Shown in pieces: positions 1-6,894 of a DNA stretch of 7,236 nucleotides. Each line of letters starts with the position of its first letter. Position 1 is the first letter of the stretch. The translations under genes and the position numbers were made by a program. The DNA comes from Bacteroidota bacterium (GTDB lineage: Bacteria > Bacteroidota > Bacteroidia > Bacteroidales > UBA1715): NCBI GenBank assembly GCA_029266015.1, contig JAJUFK010000116.1, forward strand, positions 1 through 7,236, given 5' to 3'. The notes under the pieces are model-generated. The model made no database searches. It saw only the letters and a list, made by a program, of their open reading frames with translations, and had not been told where the DNA came from.

Positions 1-1751
1 AGTACATATTGTATTGATTTTTGAGGCAATACATCGGTATATATATTTCCGTTTTCATATATTAATTCTTTGAATTGCGGAGGTTGATAATATACTCCCG
101 ATGCTGCCGAAATAGAAATGTTTTTATCATATTTCGGTTTTAGTAATAACCGTAACCGAGGATTATATAATACTGATTGAGTATACGTATCATATGTCGT
201 TCGTAATCCTGTTTGAATTTTGAGTGACGATCTCCATATATTATCAAAATCAATTCGTTTACTTGCTTGTATATATGCAGCAATAGTTTGTTGAATAAGA
301 AACAAATCAGCATTTTTAACATGCTTTAATGTGATTGCCGTATCAGAATACGGTAATGCATAATTTGCAGAATCTATGTATGTCCATTCATTATATATAG
401 CATCATAAATGTTATGCGAATATGTAATTCCCCATTGGTATGTAGCAAATACGCTGGTACGCTTTCCGGTATGTGAAGTGTATAATGTTTTTGAATATAA
501 TGAATTGCGACCATGTTCTAAAAATGAACCAACTGCAAGTACTTTAATAGAGTCTGATTTTGCTCCGGGTTTTTTGTCATCAGGAATTATTTCGCCCAAT
601 CTGTATTGGCCTAATACATCAAATGTTTCTTTTTCGTAGCCAATATATTCCATACACGTAAAGTCAAGTTTTGTACGGTCATTTGGTTGATAGTGAAATG
701 TAAGAGCATTACCAATATGTTGATATGTATATTGTTCATTCCCTTCAAAATATATATTCATTCTAAATTGTTTTTCTAAACCGCCAAAATCTGTTGTACG
801 AGTATCTGGTATAAATTTGTATGTGTTGTTTGCACCGTATAACCAGTATGAAACTCCTAATTTTGAAGAAATTGAATATTTTAAAAGAGCTTGAATATCA
901 TAAAATATTGGTTTGTATTCTCCTTGCGAGTCAAGTGAATCAAGTATAAGAGAGGTGTTTTTGTATCGTGCTCCAATCAAATAGCTTAATCCTAATGAGT
1001 CAGCTAATCCTTCACATGTTAGATTAGCATCTAATAAACTTGCGTCAAATTGAATTTTTTCTTCGGTTACATCTTTATAATTTACATTGAGAACACTTGA
1101 TAGTTTATCTCCATATTGAGCACCAAATGCACCACTCGAAAATTCAATATTACCAACCATATACGGGTTAATTATGCTAAGACCTTCTTGTTGATCAGAA
1201 CTAGCAATATTTGGTTTGTATACAGGTACACCATTTATATATACCAGGTTTTCATCGTAACTACCTCCACGAACAGAATATTGTGAACTAAGTTCAGATT
1301 TTGAACTTACTCCGGGAAGTGTCTTTATAGTTCCTTCAATTCCAGTCATTGATATGCCGGTAAGTGCTCTTGTTTTTTCTGAACTTAAATAGGTTATTTT
1401 TTCTTCAACTTCTTTATTGTATATAACTTCTACTTTTGGTATTTCAATATCTAACCGTGTAAGTACAACTGAATATATATTTGTTCCTTGTTTAATAGTA
1501 AGTGTTTTTTTGTGATTACTATACCCAATATGTGAGAAAAAAATAGTAAGAGTGTCGGTTTTGGGTATCTGCATGGAATACATGCCTTTTTCGTTTGTAA
1601 AGACTGATTCAAATACACTGCTTACATTTACATAACTCAGTGCTTTACCATATTCATCACTTACTTTACCTTCTATAGTAGCAAATTGATTTTGACCACA
1701 TACGAAAAGTACAGCAACAGATAAAATATAGGTTACAATTAGATGCTTCAT
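1..1751 (-). CDS. TonB-dependent outer-membrane receptor (C-terminally cut by the window edge)
   Basis: Translating the minus strand from ATG at 1751 gives 583 uninterrupted codons running off the left edge. Residues 1-20 form a signal peptide with a hydrophobic core (LIVTYILSVAVLFV). Residues about 24-100 match a carboxypeptidase-regulatory-like domain (IEGKVSDEYGKALSYVNV, then FTNEKGMYSMQIP and a FFSHIGY strand). Residues about 115-225 are the plug, with the hallmarks IKTLPGVSS, YSVRGGSYDENLVYINGVPV and FSSGAFGAQYGDKLSSVLNV. The rest is aromatic-rich beta-barrel. Family members transport a substrate across the outer membrane using TonB energy. The substrate cannot be inferred: there is no SusD-like partner in view, and the gene on the other flank is the divergent gldB. 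An average receptor of this type has about 800 residues, so roughly a quarter is probably missing here. The alternative ATG at 1756 is followed almost at once by a stop, which fixes the start at 1751. No frameshift was seen. Confidence 0.93.
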   Translation of the reverse strand, partial: MKHLIVTYILSVAVLFVCGQNQFATIEGKVSDEYGKALSYVNVSSVFESVFTNEKGMYSMQIPKTDTLTIFFSHIGYSNHKKTLTIKQGTNIYSVVLTRLDIEIPKVEVIYNKEVEEKITYLSSEKTRALTGISMTGIEGTIKTLPGVSSKSELSSQYSVRGGSYDENLVYINGVPVYKPNIASSDQQEGLSIINPYMVGNIEFSSGAFGAQYGDKLSSVLNVNYKDVTEEKIQFDASLLDANLTCEGLADSLGLSYLIGARYKNTSLILDSLDSQGEYKPIFYDIQALLKYSISSKLGVSYWLYGANNTYKFIPDTRTTDFGGLEKQFRMNIYFEGNEQYTYQHIGNALTFHYQPNDRTKLDFTCMEYIGYEKETFDVLGQYRLGEIIPDDKKPGAKSDSIKVLAVGSFLEHGRNSLYSKTLYTSHTGKRTSVFATYQWGITYSHNIYDAIYNEWTYIDSANYALPYSDTAITLKHVKNADLFLIQQTIAAYIQASKRIDFDNIWRSSLKIQTGLRTTYDTYTQSVLYNPRLRLLLKPKYDKNISISAASGVYYQPPQFKELIYENGNIYTDVLPQKSIQYV

Positions 1752-1757
1752 ACCATG

Positions 1758-1787
1758 CAAAAATAGATAAATCAATTGAATATACAA
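1758..1787 (-). promoter_or_regulatory. Bacteroidota-type promoter of the TonB-dependent receptor
   Basis: On the minus strand, TATTTTTG (1765-1758) matches the -7 consensus TAnnTTTG exactly. A TTG (1787-1785) lies 19 bp upstream, within the usual -33/-7 spacing. The -7 element ends only 6 nt before the receptor ATG, so the transcript would be leaderless or nearly so. The fourth base of the -33 element is A (ATTG rather than TTTG), a partial match. The call is by motif only; chance matches are possible in such AT-rich DNA. Confidence 0.5.
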
Positions 1788-1855
1788 TTAGATATTCATG
1801 AGTAGTTTTTTTATATTTTTTTGTGTGTAAAGCCCAAACGCATTGAATTTGTAAT

Positions 1856-1863
1856 TATTTTTG
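1856..1863 (+). promoter_or_regulatory. Candidate -7 element of gldB
   Basis: TATTTTTG is an exact TAnnTTTG match ending 11 nt before the gldB ATG at 1875. No TTG lies at the expected 17-21 bp upstream, so this is weaker than the other two promoter calls. A run of nine A residues (1865-1873) follows and directly precedes the start codon. Such A-rich leaders are typical of Bacteroidota genes, which mostly lack Shine-Dalgarno sequences. Confidence 0.3.
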
Positions 1864-1874
1864 TAAAAAAAAAT

Positions 1875-2885
1875 ATGTTTAAATTTTATTTTGTTTCTTT
1901 AATAAGTATTTCTTGTTTATTGTTTTCATGTTCAAACAATCCTTACAAGCGTGATGTAGATTCTGTAAATCCTACATTTATTATACTACCGCATCAAATT
2001 CATATATTAGAATTATCGAAGCATTACAGTGCTGAAAAAAAGCAGGAATTAGCAACATTATACGGGCCTTTTTTTGAATCGTATAATGTGAGAATAATGA
2101 AGTTACCTATTTCATCAGATACTGTATACCCCAGAAAATTAAACGAATTACTCAATGAAGATTGGATTCAAGAATTGTATTCAAAAACAAAAGAAGTTTT
2201 TCAAGATAGTTTATTTGTGTATAAACAATTAAAACCTGCTCTTCAATATTATTTATATTATTTTCCTAAAAAGCAAATACCTCGTTTTGCCACATTTATA
2301 GGTGGAGTTCAATATTCGGTTGTTATAGATTCTAATTTAATAGCAATTGGAATAGATAAATATTTAGGACAAAATTATGATTTGTATAAAGACATGGAAA
2401 TATCATCGTTTGTAAGACGAAATATGTATAAAGAAAAAATTGCCGGCGATGTAATGAGAGCTATGGCAGAAAATGAGTTCCCCGAACCTTTTTCTGAACA
2501 ATATCTTTTGGCTCATATGATACAGCAAGGCAGGTATATGTATTTTGTGAAATGTATGTTGCCTGAAACGCCTGATACTGTATTATGGGGTTATACAGCT
2601 CGTCAATTAGAATTTTGTGAAAAATCTGAAGGAGAATTTTGGAAATATTTTGTATCAACAGATAATACATTGTTTAGTAGTGATTACATGACCATTAAAC
2701 GTTTTATTGATGATGGTCCGTTTACCCCTGTTTTTACTAAAGAATCACCCGGTAAAATAGGTCAATGGATAGGGTTTAGAATTGTTGAATCATTTATGAA
2801 GAAAAATCCAACTGTTACATTAGAGGAGTTGTTTGCTATAGAATCAGCACAAGAAATTATGCGTAAATCAAAATATAATCCGTAA
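1875..2885 (+). CDS. gldB: Gliding-motility-type lipoprotein GldB
   Basis: A 336-residue protein whose C-terminal half carries the GldB signature: FPEPFSEQYLLAHMIQQGR, GYTARQLEFCEKSEGEFWKY, PFTPVF, SPGKIGQWIGFRIVESFMKK (291-310) and AQEIMRKSKYNP at the end. ATG 1875 is chosen because it puts a positively charged, hydrophobic signal directly before a lipobox (L16-F17-S18-C19), predicting a lipid-anchored periplasmic-side protein. Starting at the in-frame TTG at 1821 would add 18 residues ahead of the signal and bury it. GldB is required for gliding in Flavobacterium johnsoniae but is also found in non-gliding Bacteroidota, so motility cannot be assumed. It is distantly related to DUF2268 proteins, but no HExxH zinc site is visible, so a peptidase activity is not supported. 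The usual partner gldC is not downstream; the next gene converges from the opposite strand 4 bp away. Confidence 0.88.
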   Translation: MFKFYFVSLISISCLLFSCSNNPYKRDVDSVNPTFIILPHQIHILELSKHYSAEKKQELATLYGPFFESYNVRIMKLPISSDTVYPRKLNELLNEDWIQELYSKTKEVFQDSLFVYKQLKPALQYYLYYFPKKQIPRFATFIGGVQYSVVIDSNLIAIGIDKYLGQNYDLYKDMEISSFVRRNMYKEKIAGDVMRAMAENEFPEPFSEQYLLAHMIQQGRYMYFVKCMLPETPDTVLWGYTARQLEFCEKSEGEFWKYFVSTDNTLFSSDYMTIKRFIDDGPFTPVFTKESPGKIGQWIGFRIVESFMKKNPTVTLEELFAIESAQEIMRKSKYNP

Positions 2886-2889
2886 TGAT

Positions 2890-4020
2890 TTAAAACCCTT
2901 CACGCATAGTTATGTACATTCCGGAATCTCCAAAAACACCTCGTCCGTAATCAATTCGTAAATGGAGTTTTTCTGTTTTGCTTGTTTGAAAACGTATACC
3001 ACCGCCATATACATATTTTAAGTGAGCAATATCTATATCGGAGTATGATTCGCACGTATTACCTATTGCTCCAAATGCAACTGCCGAAAATCGCCCCCAT
3101 ATATGTTTTCTAAATTCTGCTTGAGCATAATATGCATGTGTGTCAATATATTTGTATTTGTTAGAAATGCCGCGCATTCTCGATTTTCCGCCTAATTGAT
3201 ATAAGTTGTAAAATGGTACTTCTCCCGTTGCTGAACCGGTAAAAAACTGAGTGGCAAGTATTAAGTCTTTCTGAAGTGATATATATTTTTTTGCTTCAAA
3301 TTGAAATGTAAAAAATGAATAGGCATTATCTGCATGCATTGGGTAAAATAAAAAACTTGCTGTAATTATTTCTCCTTTTGAAGGGTAATTCACATTGTTT
3401 CTTGTATCAAAAGCAATATGAGGACCAATACCTAAAAGCAGCTTATTTTTTTGCGAGGGAATTTGCAATCCTAATGCTGTTGTGTCGCCGGCACGGGTAT
3501 ATGTATGTGAAAAATCAAACACCATTCCTCCAAAAAAGGTGTTGGCAATAGATTTTGAAATATCACCCCGTAACTCAAAATCTTGTATGTTAAATTGAGC
3601 AGGCATGGTATTTAAAGTGTCATTTCCTATACCATAATATGAATCGGGAGCCTGTAAAAATTGAGCATACGTGTTTATATTTATTCCCTTGTGTGTATAG
3701 AGAATTAAATCTGATTTGAGATTAATCCAATGATTTGTAGAATATGTATAATGGTTTACTAATGATGTTGAACGACTATATTTTGTAGAATCTTTTGGGG
3801 GAATAGCTACAACTTGTAGTATGCCACCATAGAGTCCACTTGAGGGGTCATATCCAATAGAAGGAAAAGAGCTGATGGTTGCAGAACCTATTTTCCATTC
3901 AAATAGCGACATGGTTTTGTCAAGCAATGATTGTTTTTGAGTTGAATCAGAATTTTGTGCAAAAATAGTATTGCACAAGCAAGACATAAATACAAGTAGT
4001 AAATATAATTTATATTTCAT
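2890..4020 (-). CDS. Outer-membrane beta-barrel protein of the BamA/Omp85 (bacterial surface antigen) type, no POTRA domains
   Basis: A 376-residue protein with a cleavable signal peptide (MKYKLYLLLVFMSCLCNTIFA, likely cut at 21/22). The remainder is a beta-barrel with alternating aromatic strands. Two Omp85-type marks are visible: DTRNNVNYPSKGE (205-217), matching the recurrent DxR...P.kG turn, and GGKSRMRGI (277-285), with R283-G284 as the L6-loop RG(F/Y)-like motif. It ends in Phe376, as outer-membrane barrels often do for BAM recognition. No POTRA repeats precede the barrel; only about 30 residues lie between the signal and the first strands. A BamA-like assembly role is therefore unlikely, and the actual function is unknown. 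ATG 4020 is preferred over the in-frame TTG at 4053 because it starts exactly at the lysine-rich n-region. The start codon lies inside the 3' end of the aminotransferase gene (11-bp overlap), implying translational coupling. Confidence 0.85.
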   Translation of the reverse strand: MKYKLYLLLVFMSCLCNTIFAQNSDSTQKQSLLDKTMSLFEWKIGSATISSFPSIGYDPSSGLYGGILQVVAIPPKDSTKYSRSTSLVNHYTYSTNHWINLKSDLILYTHKGININTYAQFLQAPDSYYGIGNDTLNTMPAQFNIQDFELRGDISKSIANTFFGGMVFDFSHTYTRAGDTTALGLQIPSQKNKLLLGIGPHIAFDTRNNVNYPSKGEIITASFLFYPMHADNAYSFFTFQFEAKKYISLQKDLILATQFFTGSATGEVPFYNLYQLGGKSRMRGISNKYKYIDTHAYYAQAEFRKHIWGRFSAVAFGAIGNTCESYSDIDIAHLKYVYGGGIRFQTSKTEKLHLRIDYGRGVFGDSGMYITMREGF

Positions 4021-5200
4021 CGAGAGCACGGTAAATACGATTACAAGATTCAATTATTTGATTAGTATCTATTATAAGTGGCGGAGCTATACGAAAGTGT
4101 GTGTCGCAAAATAAGAAAAAGTCAAGCAATACACCATATTCTAGTCCTTTTGATATAAGAGCATGAACTTGCTTTGATGATTCTAATTCTACGGCAAGGA
4201 ATAATCCCTTACCACGAATATTTCGAACTTTGGGGTGTTTGAGTAGAAGTGTTTTAAATAATTCAGACTTTTGTGGTATAGTTTCAATAATTTCTTTATT
4301 TTCTGCGAGTTCACGTATACAAGCATAAGAAGCTGCTGCAGAAACAGGATGTCCGCCAAATGTGGTAATGTGTCCTAAAACAGGATTACAGGTAAAGCAA
4401 TCCATATTTTTTTTGCTCGAAACAAAAGCACCTATTGGCATACCGCCACCCATACCTTTTGCAAAACAAATTATATCGGGAATTATTCCGTAATGTTCAA
4501 AAGCAAACATGGTTCCGGTTCGTCCAAATCCATTTTGAATCTCGTCAAATATCAGCAGTGTTCCTGTTTCATTACTTTTGTTTCGCAATGCGGTTAAAAA
4601 TTCTTGTGTTGCTTCAATTATTCCTGCTTCACTTTGAATTGGTTCAAGAATTACACACGCAGTTTGAGTATCAATTTTTTCAATATTTTCTAAACAATTA
4701 AAATCTATAAAATCAATATTGGGTAATAATGGTTCAAACGATTTTGTAAAATTGCTGTTACCCATTATACTCATTGCTCCATGAGTACTGCCATGGTATG
4801 CATTGTGTGTTGAAATTATTTTGGAACGACCGGTAACGCGTTTTGCCAATTTTAAAGCACCTTCTACAGCTTCGCTCCCCGAATTTACAAAATATACTGA
4901 ATCAAGAGAGGAGGGGAGCAGTGAGGTAATTAATTGTGCTAGTTGTATTTGGGGAGTTTGTATTAATTCACCATATACCATAAGATGCATATATGATTGT
5001 GCTTGGTTGCATACAGCTTCTACAACTCGTGTATGGCAATGTCCTATATTACTAACAGATACTCCTGAAATAAGGTCAATTATTTCTTTACCATCGGGAG
5101 TGTACATGTAAATACCTTGTGCTCTTTCTATTTCTAAAAGCAAAGGATTTGGCGAAGTTTGTCCTAACAATTGTAAAAAAAGCTGTTTTTGTGAAGTCAT
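4010..5200 (-). CDS. Class III PLP-dependent aminotransferase (acetylornithine/4-aminobutyrate aminotransferase superfamily)
   Basis: A 396-residue cytoplasmic enzyme of normal length for the family. Visible fold-type I landmarks are: the phosphate-binding turn SGSEAVEGALKLAK (107-120); Y135-H136-G137, which stacks on and orients the cofactor; E186 in LEPIQSEAGI; D219-E220-x-Q222 in FDEIQNGFGRTG, with D219 contacting the pyridine nitrogen; the Schiff-base lysine K248 in FAKGMGGGMPIGAF; T279-T280 in HITTFGGHP; and R370 in HFRIAPPL. All catalytic positions are intact, so it should transfer amino groups between an amino donor and 2-oxoglutarate or similar. The substrate cannot be assigned: no arginine, lysine or GABA pathway gene is adjacent, so naming it argD would be unsafe. 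S190 sits where many relatives have Gly (EPxQGE), a small change near the active site. A promoter and an inverted repeat lie directly upstream, and the barrel-protein gene overlaps the 3' end. Confidence 0.92.
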   Translation of the reverse strand: MTSQKQLFLQLLGQTSPNPLLLEIERAQGIYMYTPDGKEIIDLISGVSVSNIGHCHTRVVEAVCNQAQSYMHLMVYGELIQTPQIQLAQLITSLLPSSLDSVYFVNSGSEAVEGALKLAKRVTGRSKIISTHNAYHGSTHGAMSIMGNSNFTKSFEPLLPNIDFIDFNCLENIEKIDTQTACVILEPIQSEAGIIEATQEFLTALRNKSNETGTLLIFDEIQNGFGRTGTMFAFEHYGIIPDIICFAKGMGGGMPIGAFVSSKKNMDCFTCNPVLGHITTFGGHPVSAAASYACIRELAENKEIIETIPQKSELFKTLLLKHPKVRNIRGKGLFLAVELESSKQVHALISKGLEYGVLLDFFLFCDTHFRIAPPLIIDTNQIIESCNRIYRALDEI

Positions 5201-5202
5201 AT

Positions 5203-5223
5203 ATATCTTTTTTGCAAAGATAT
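5203..5223. repeat. Perfect 8-bp inverted repeat over the aminotransferase -7 element
   Basis: ATATCTTT (5203-5210) and its exact complement AAAGATAT (5216-5223) flank a 5-bp centre, TTTGC. One arm contains most of the -7 box and the other covers the predicted transcription start and leader. It could be an operator for a dimeric regulator or a small 5' hairpin. In DNA this AT-rich a few such repeats are expected by chance per window, so only its location makes it notable. A second short repeat, GATATT/AATATC (5219-5224 and 5230-5235), overlaps it. Confidence 0.35.
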
Positions 5224-5244
5224 TTAAATAATATCAGTTACAAA
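5215..5244 (-). promoter_or_regulatory. Bacteroidota-type promoter of the aminotransferase-barrel unit
   Basis: On the minus strand, TTTG (5244-5241), an 18-bp spacer and TATCTTTG (5222-5215) match the TTTG/TAnnTTTG promoter at both boxes. The -7 element ends 14 nt before the aminotransferase ATG, so the leader would be only about 8-10 nt. The -33 box lies 12 nt past the peptidase stop codon. The promoter therefore fits neatly in the 56-bp gap and separates this unit from the upstream genes. Confidence 0.6.
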
Positions 5245-5256
5245 TAGTATTTTGTG

Positions 5257-5958
5257 TTATAGTATTCTATACTGTTTTAGTTCTCGTTCGTAAGTTTGTT
5301 TTTTCTGTTCTGTAATGTTTGCAAGTAATGTGTGAAATTGTTGACCATGATTTTTGTGGATAGTATGACATAATTCGTGGAGAATTATAAAATCAATAAG
5401 GTAATGAGGTAATAACATTATATAACAAGTAAAAATAAGATTATTACGAGCATCGCATGTTCCCCAACGAGTTTTTGCATGTAATATTCGAATGGAATTA
5501 TATGTAAATCCATGCTTTTTACTTAGTTCTTTTACTCGATTGGGAATATATGTATATGCTTCGTCACGTAATACTTGTTCTCTAATTTTTGCGATAAATT
5601 TTTGAACTCCCTCTGATTCAATATCGTGAATATGCGAAAGAGATATGATTACTTTATTATTTTCAATACTTGCCGAGGTTTTAGATGTATGTGATGGTAT
5701 AATTTCTAAAGAATGTTGAGGTGTAAATTCTTTGGTGTTTTTGCTAAAAATAATAGGTTGTGGTTTGGGTAATGATAATTTTTTAAGTATCCATGTTTTT
5801 TTTTCTAATACAAATTCTTCGGCTCTTTGTAATAAATTCACATGCGGCACACAAACTTCTACTGTGTTTTTTTTTGTTATTCGTAAACTTATCCGCTTAT
5901 TTTTTGATTGTATGGTGTAATATACATCTCCTATGTCAGGATATGAACGAAGTATCAT
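5257..5958 (-). CDS. YgjP-like (DUF45/SprT-related) zinc metallopeptidase
   Basis: A 233-residue protein of the YgjP/DUF45 family with no signal peptide, so probably cytoplasmic. The N-terminal part has the family's opening strands (YTIQSKNKRISLRITKKNTVEVCVP, given here only as residues 14-38). The family motif TRWGTC (163-168) is followed by ARNNLIFTCYIMLLP. The zinc site is HELCH (194-198) with the third ligand H204 in HKNHGQQFH; E195 would be the catalytic base. All these residues are intact. The biological substrate of the family is poorly known. Its start codon overlaps the glsB stop (ATGA, 5955-5958), so it is probably translated by re-initiation from the glycine-lipid transcript. ATG 5958 is the only start consistent with that overlap and with the full N-terminal strand. 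Confidence 0.88.
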   Translation of the reverse strand: MILRSYPDIGDVYYTIQSKNKRISLRITKKNTVEVCVPHVNLLQRAEEFVLEKKTWILKKLSLPKPQPIIFSKNTKEFTPQHSLEIIPSHTSKTSASIENNKVIISLSHIHDIESEGVQKFIAKIREQVLRDEAYTYIPNRVKELSKKHGFTYNSIRILHAKTRWGTCDARNNLIFTCYIMLLPHYLIDFIILHELCHTIHKNHGQQFHTLLANITEQKKQTYERELKQYRIL

Positions 5959-6893
5959 ATATCGGATTCTTTTTTATAAGAATATACGTATCGTTCTAGT
6001 TTATCTGGTACTATTTCATCGCGTGTTACTAATATTCCGGTTTCTTCTACATCGCCAAAGTCAGTATTGAGAGCAGTCCCAAAACTTTTCATTGTATTGC
6101 TTAAGTTTACGTATGAGCTTATAAGTGGTGGAATATTGTGTTTTCGTTCACGTACTTTGTGAAATAAAATTTTGTAATCTTCTTCGGGCGTATTGCCTGT
6201 AAAAACTTTTGCTAATTCTTCTTCCGGATTATGAAATGCTAATGGTGATTTAGGAGTCAAAAGACCTTGTTTGTCACCAAAATTTTTCTTCATAAAATAT
6301 AAAATATAATCTCTGCCAAGCTTATCATAGTGTAAATACATGGTAACTTTACCAAATAAATATTTTATTTGAGGATTTAAAGCCATTATAGCACCTAACC
6401 CTTCCCATAAATTATCAAGTACAAATATACCTTTGCGACCACGAACTCCCGATTGATATTCGTGATGTACAAACGAACGCCCTAATTCAATTACATAGGG
6501 TAAATAGTCTGTTTGAAATGTTTCGGAAAAATTAAAAAGTCCCTTTGTTGCTAAATGATAAACCCCATCAGTATCACGAGCATTTTTGCATAGTATATAT
6601 CGATATCCTCCCAAAATTTGTTTGTGAGCAGGATCCCAAACTATTAATTGTTGATATGGAAATTGTGGATCAGTATCATACGAATCTATATCAGCAGATT
6701 TGCCGGTACCTCCACCTGCTTCGCGAAAAGCTATTTCGCGTAAGCGACCAATTTCCAACATTACATGTGGTGCGTTATGATAGTTTATGGTATAGAGTAA
6801 ATTTGAACCAAAGCTAGTTTTACGTAAAAATTTGTCATTACTTAATTCTGCTTCTAAAATGCTTCGTTCTATGGGGTCAATTATTGCTTCCAT
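5955..6893 (-). CDS. glsB: Glycine/lyso-ornithine-lipid N-acyltransferase (OlsB/GlsB-type GNAT)
   Basis: A 312-residue acyltransferase of the OlsB/GlsB group (often labelled a GNAT acetyltransferase or hemolysin-like). It would join a 3-hydroxy fatty acyl group, carried by ACP, to the amino group of glycine or a related amino acid, the first step toward glycine or ornithine lipids on the inner face of the cytoplasmic membrane. Evidence: LREIAFREAGGGTG (51-64) followed by DIDSYD (68-73), the ILGGYRYI strand (93-100), VIELGRSFV (134-142), and a conserved tail with LSNTMKSFGTALNTDFGDVE (264-283) then ETGILVT. Glycine rather than ornithine is inferred from what is known in Bacteroides; the sequence does not settle it. 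It starts 1 bp after the glsA stop and overlaps the peptidase gene by 4 bp, so the three are very likely one operon. Length is normal and no key motif is missing. Confidence 0.85.
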   Translation of the reverse strand: MEAIIDPIERSILEAELSNDKFLRKTSFGSNLLYTINYHNAPHVMLEIGRLREIAFREAGGGTGKSADIDSYDTDPQFPYQQLIVWDPAHKQILGGYRYILCKNARDTDGVYHLATKGLFNFSETFQTDYLPYVIELGRSFVHHEYQSGVRGRKGIFVLDNLWEGLGAIMALNPQIKYLFGKVTMYLHYDKLGRDYILYFMKKNFGDKQGLLTPKSPLAFHNPEEELAKVFTGNTPEEDYKILFHKVRERKHNIPPLISSYVNLSNTMKSFGTALNTDFGDVEETGILVTRDEIVPDKLERYVYSYKKESDI

Positions 6894-6894
6894 A

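Noticed and set aside
1690..1751. Cys18 of the TonB receptor (LFVC) as a lipobox.
   Set aside because: Val at -1 and Phe at -2 do not fit the lipobox consensus, and TonB receptors are not lipoproteins; a standard signal peptide is the better reading.
1804..1823. T-rich stretch (two runs of seven T) as a terminator.
   Set aside because: No stem precedes it and both flanking genes point away from it; it is more likely just AT-rich divergent promoter DNA.
1821..1874. In-frame TTG at 1821 as the gldB start.
   Set aside because: It would place 18 extra residues before a complete lipoprotein signal that begins at ATG 1875.
2858..2908. Inverted repeat TATGCGT/ACGCATA spanning the gldB and barrel-gene stop codons, considered as a shared bidirectional terminator.
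   Set aside because: The loop is 37 nt and no T-tract follows on either strand. Both arms encode Met-Arg (ATGCGT) in their own genes, so the match is better explained by coding sequence.
4021..4053. In-frame TTG at 4053 as the barrel-protein start.
   Set aside because: It would extend the overlap with the aminotransferase to 44 bp and add residues ahead of a typical signal-peptide n-region.
4803..5111. A 102-codon open frame on the plus strand, antisense to the aminotransferase.
   Set aside because: It lies wholly inside a well-supported gene, shows no recognisable domain and has no promoter or A-rich leader of its own.
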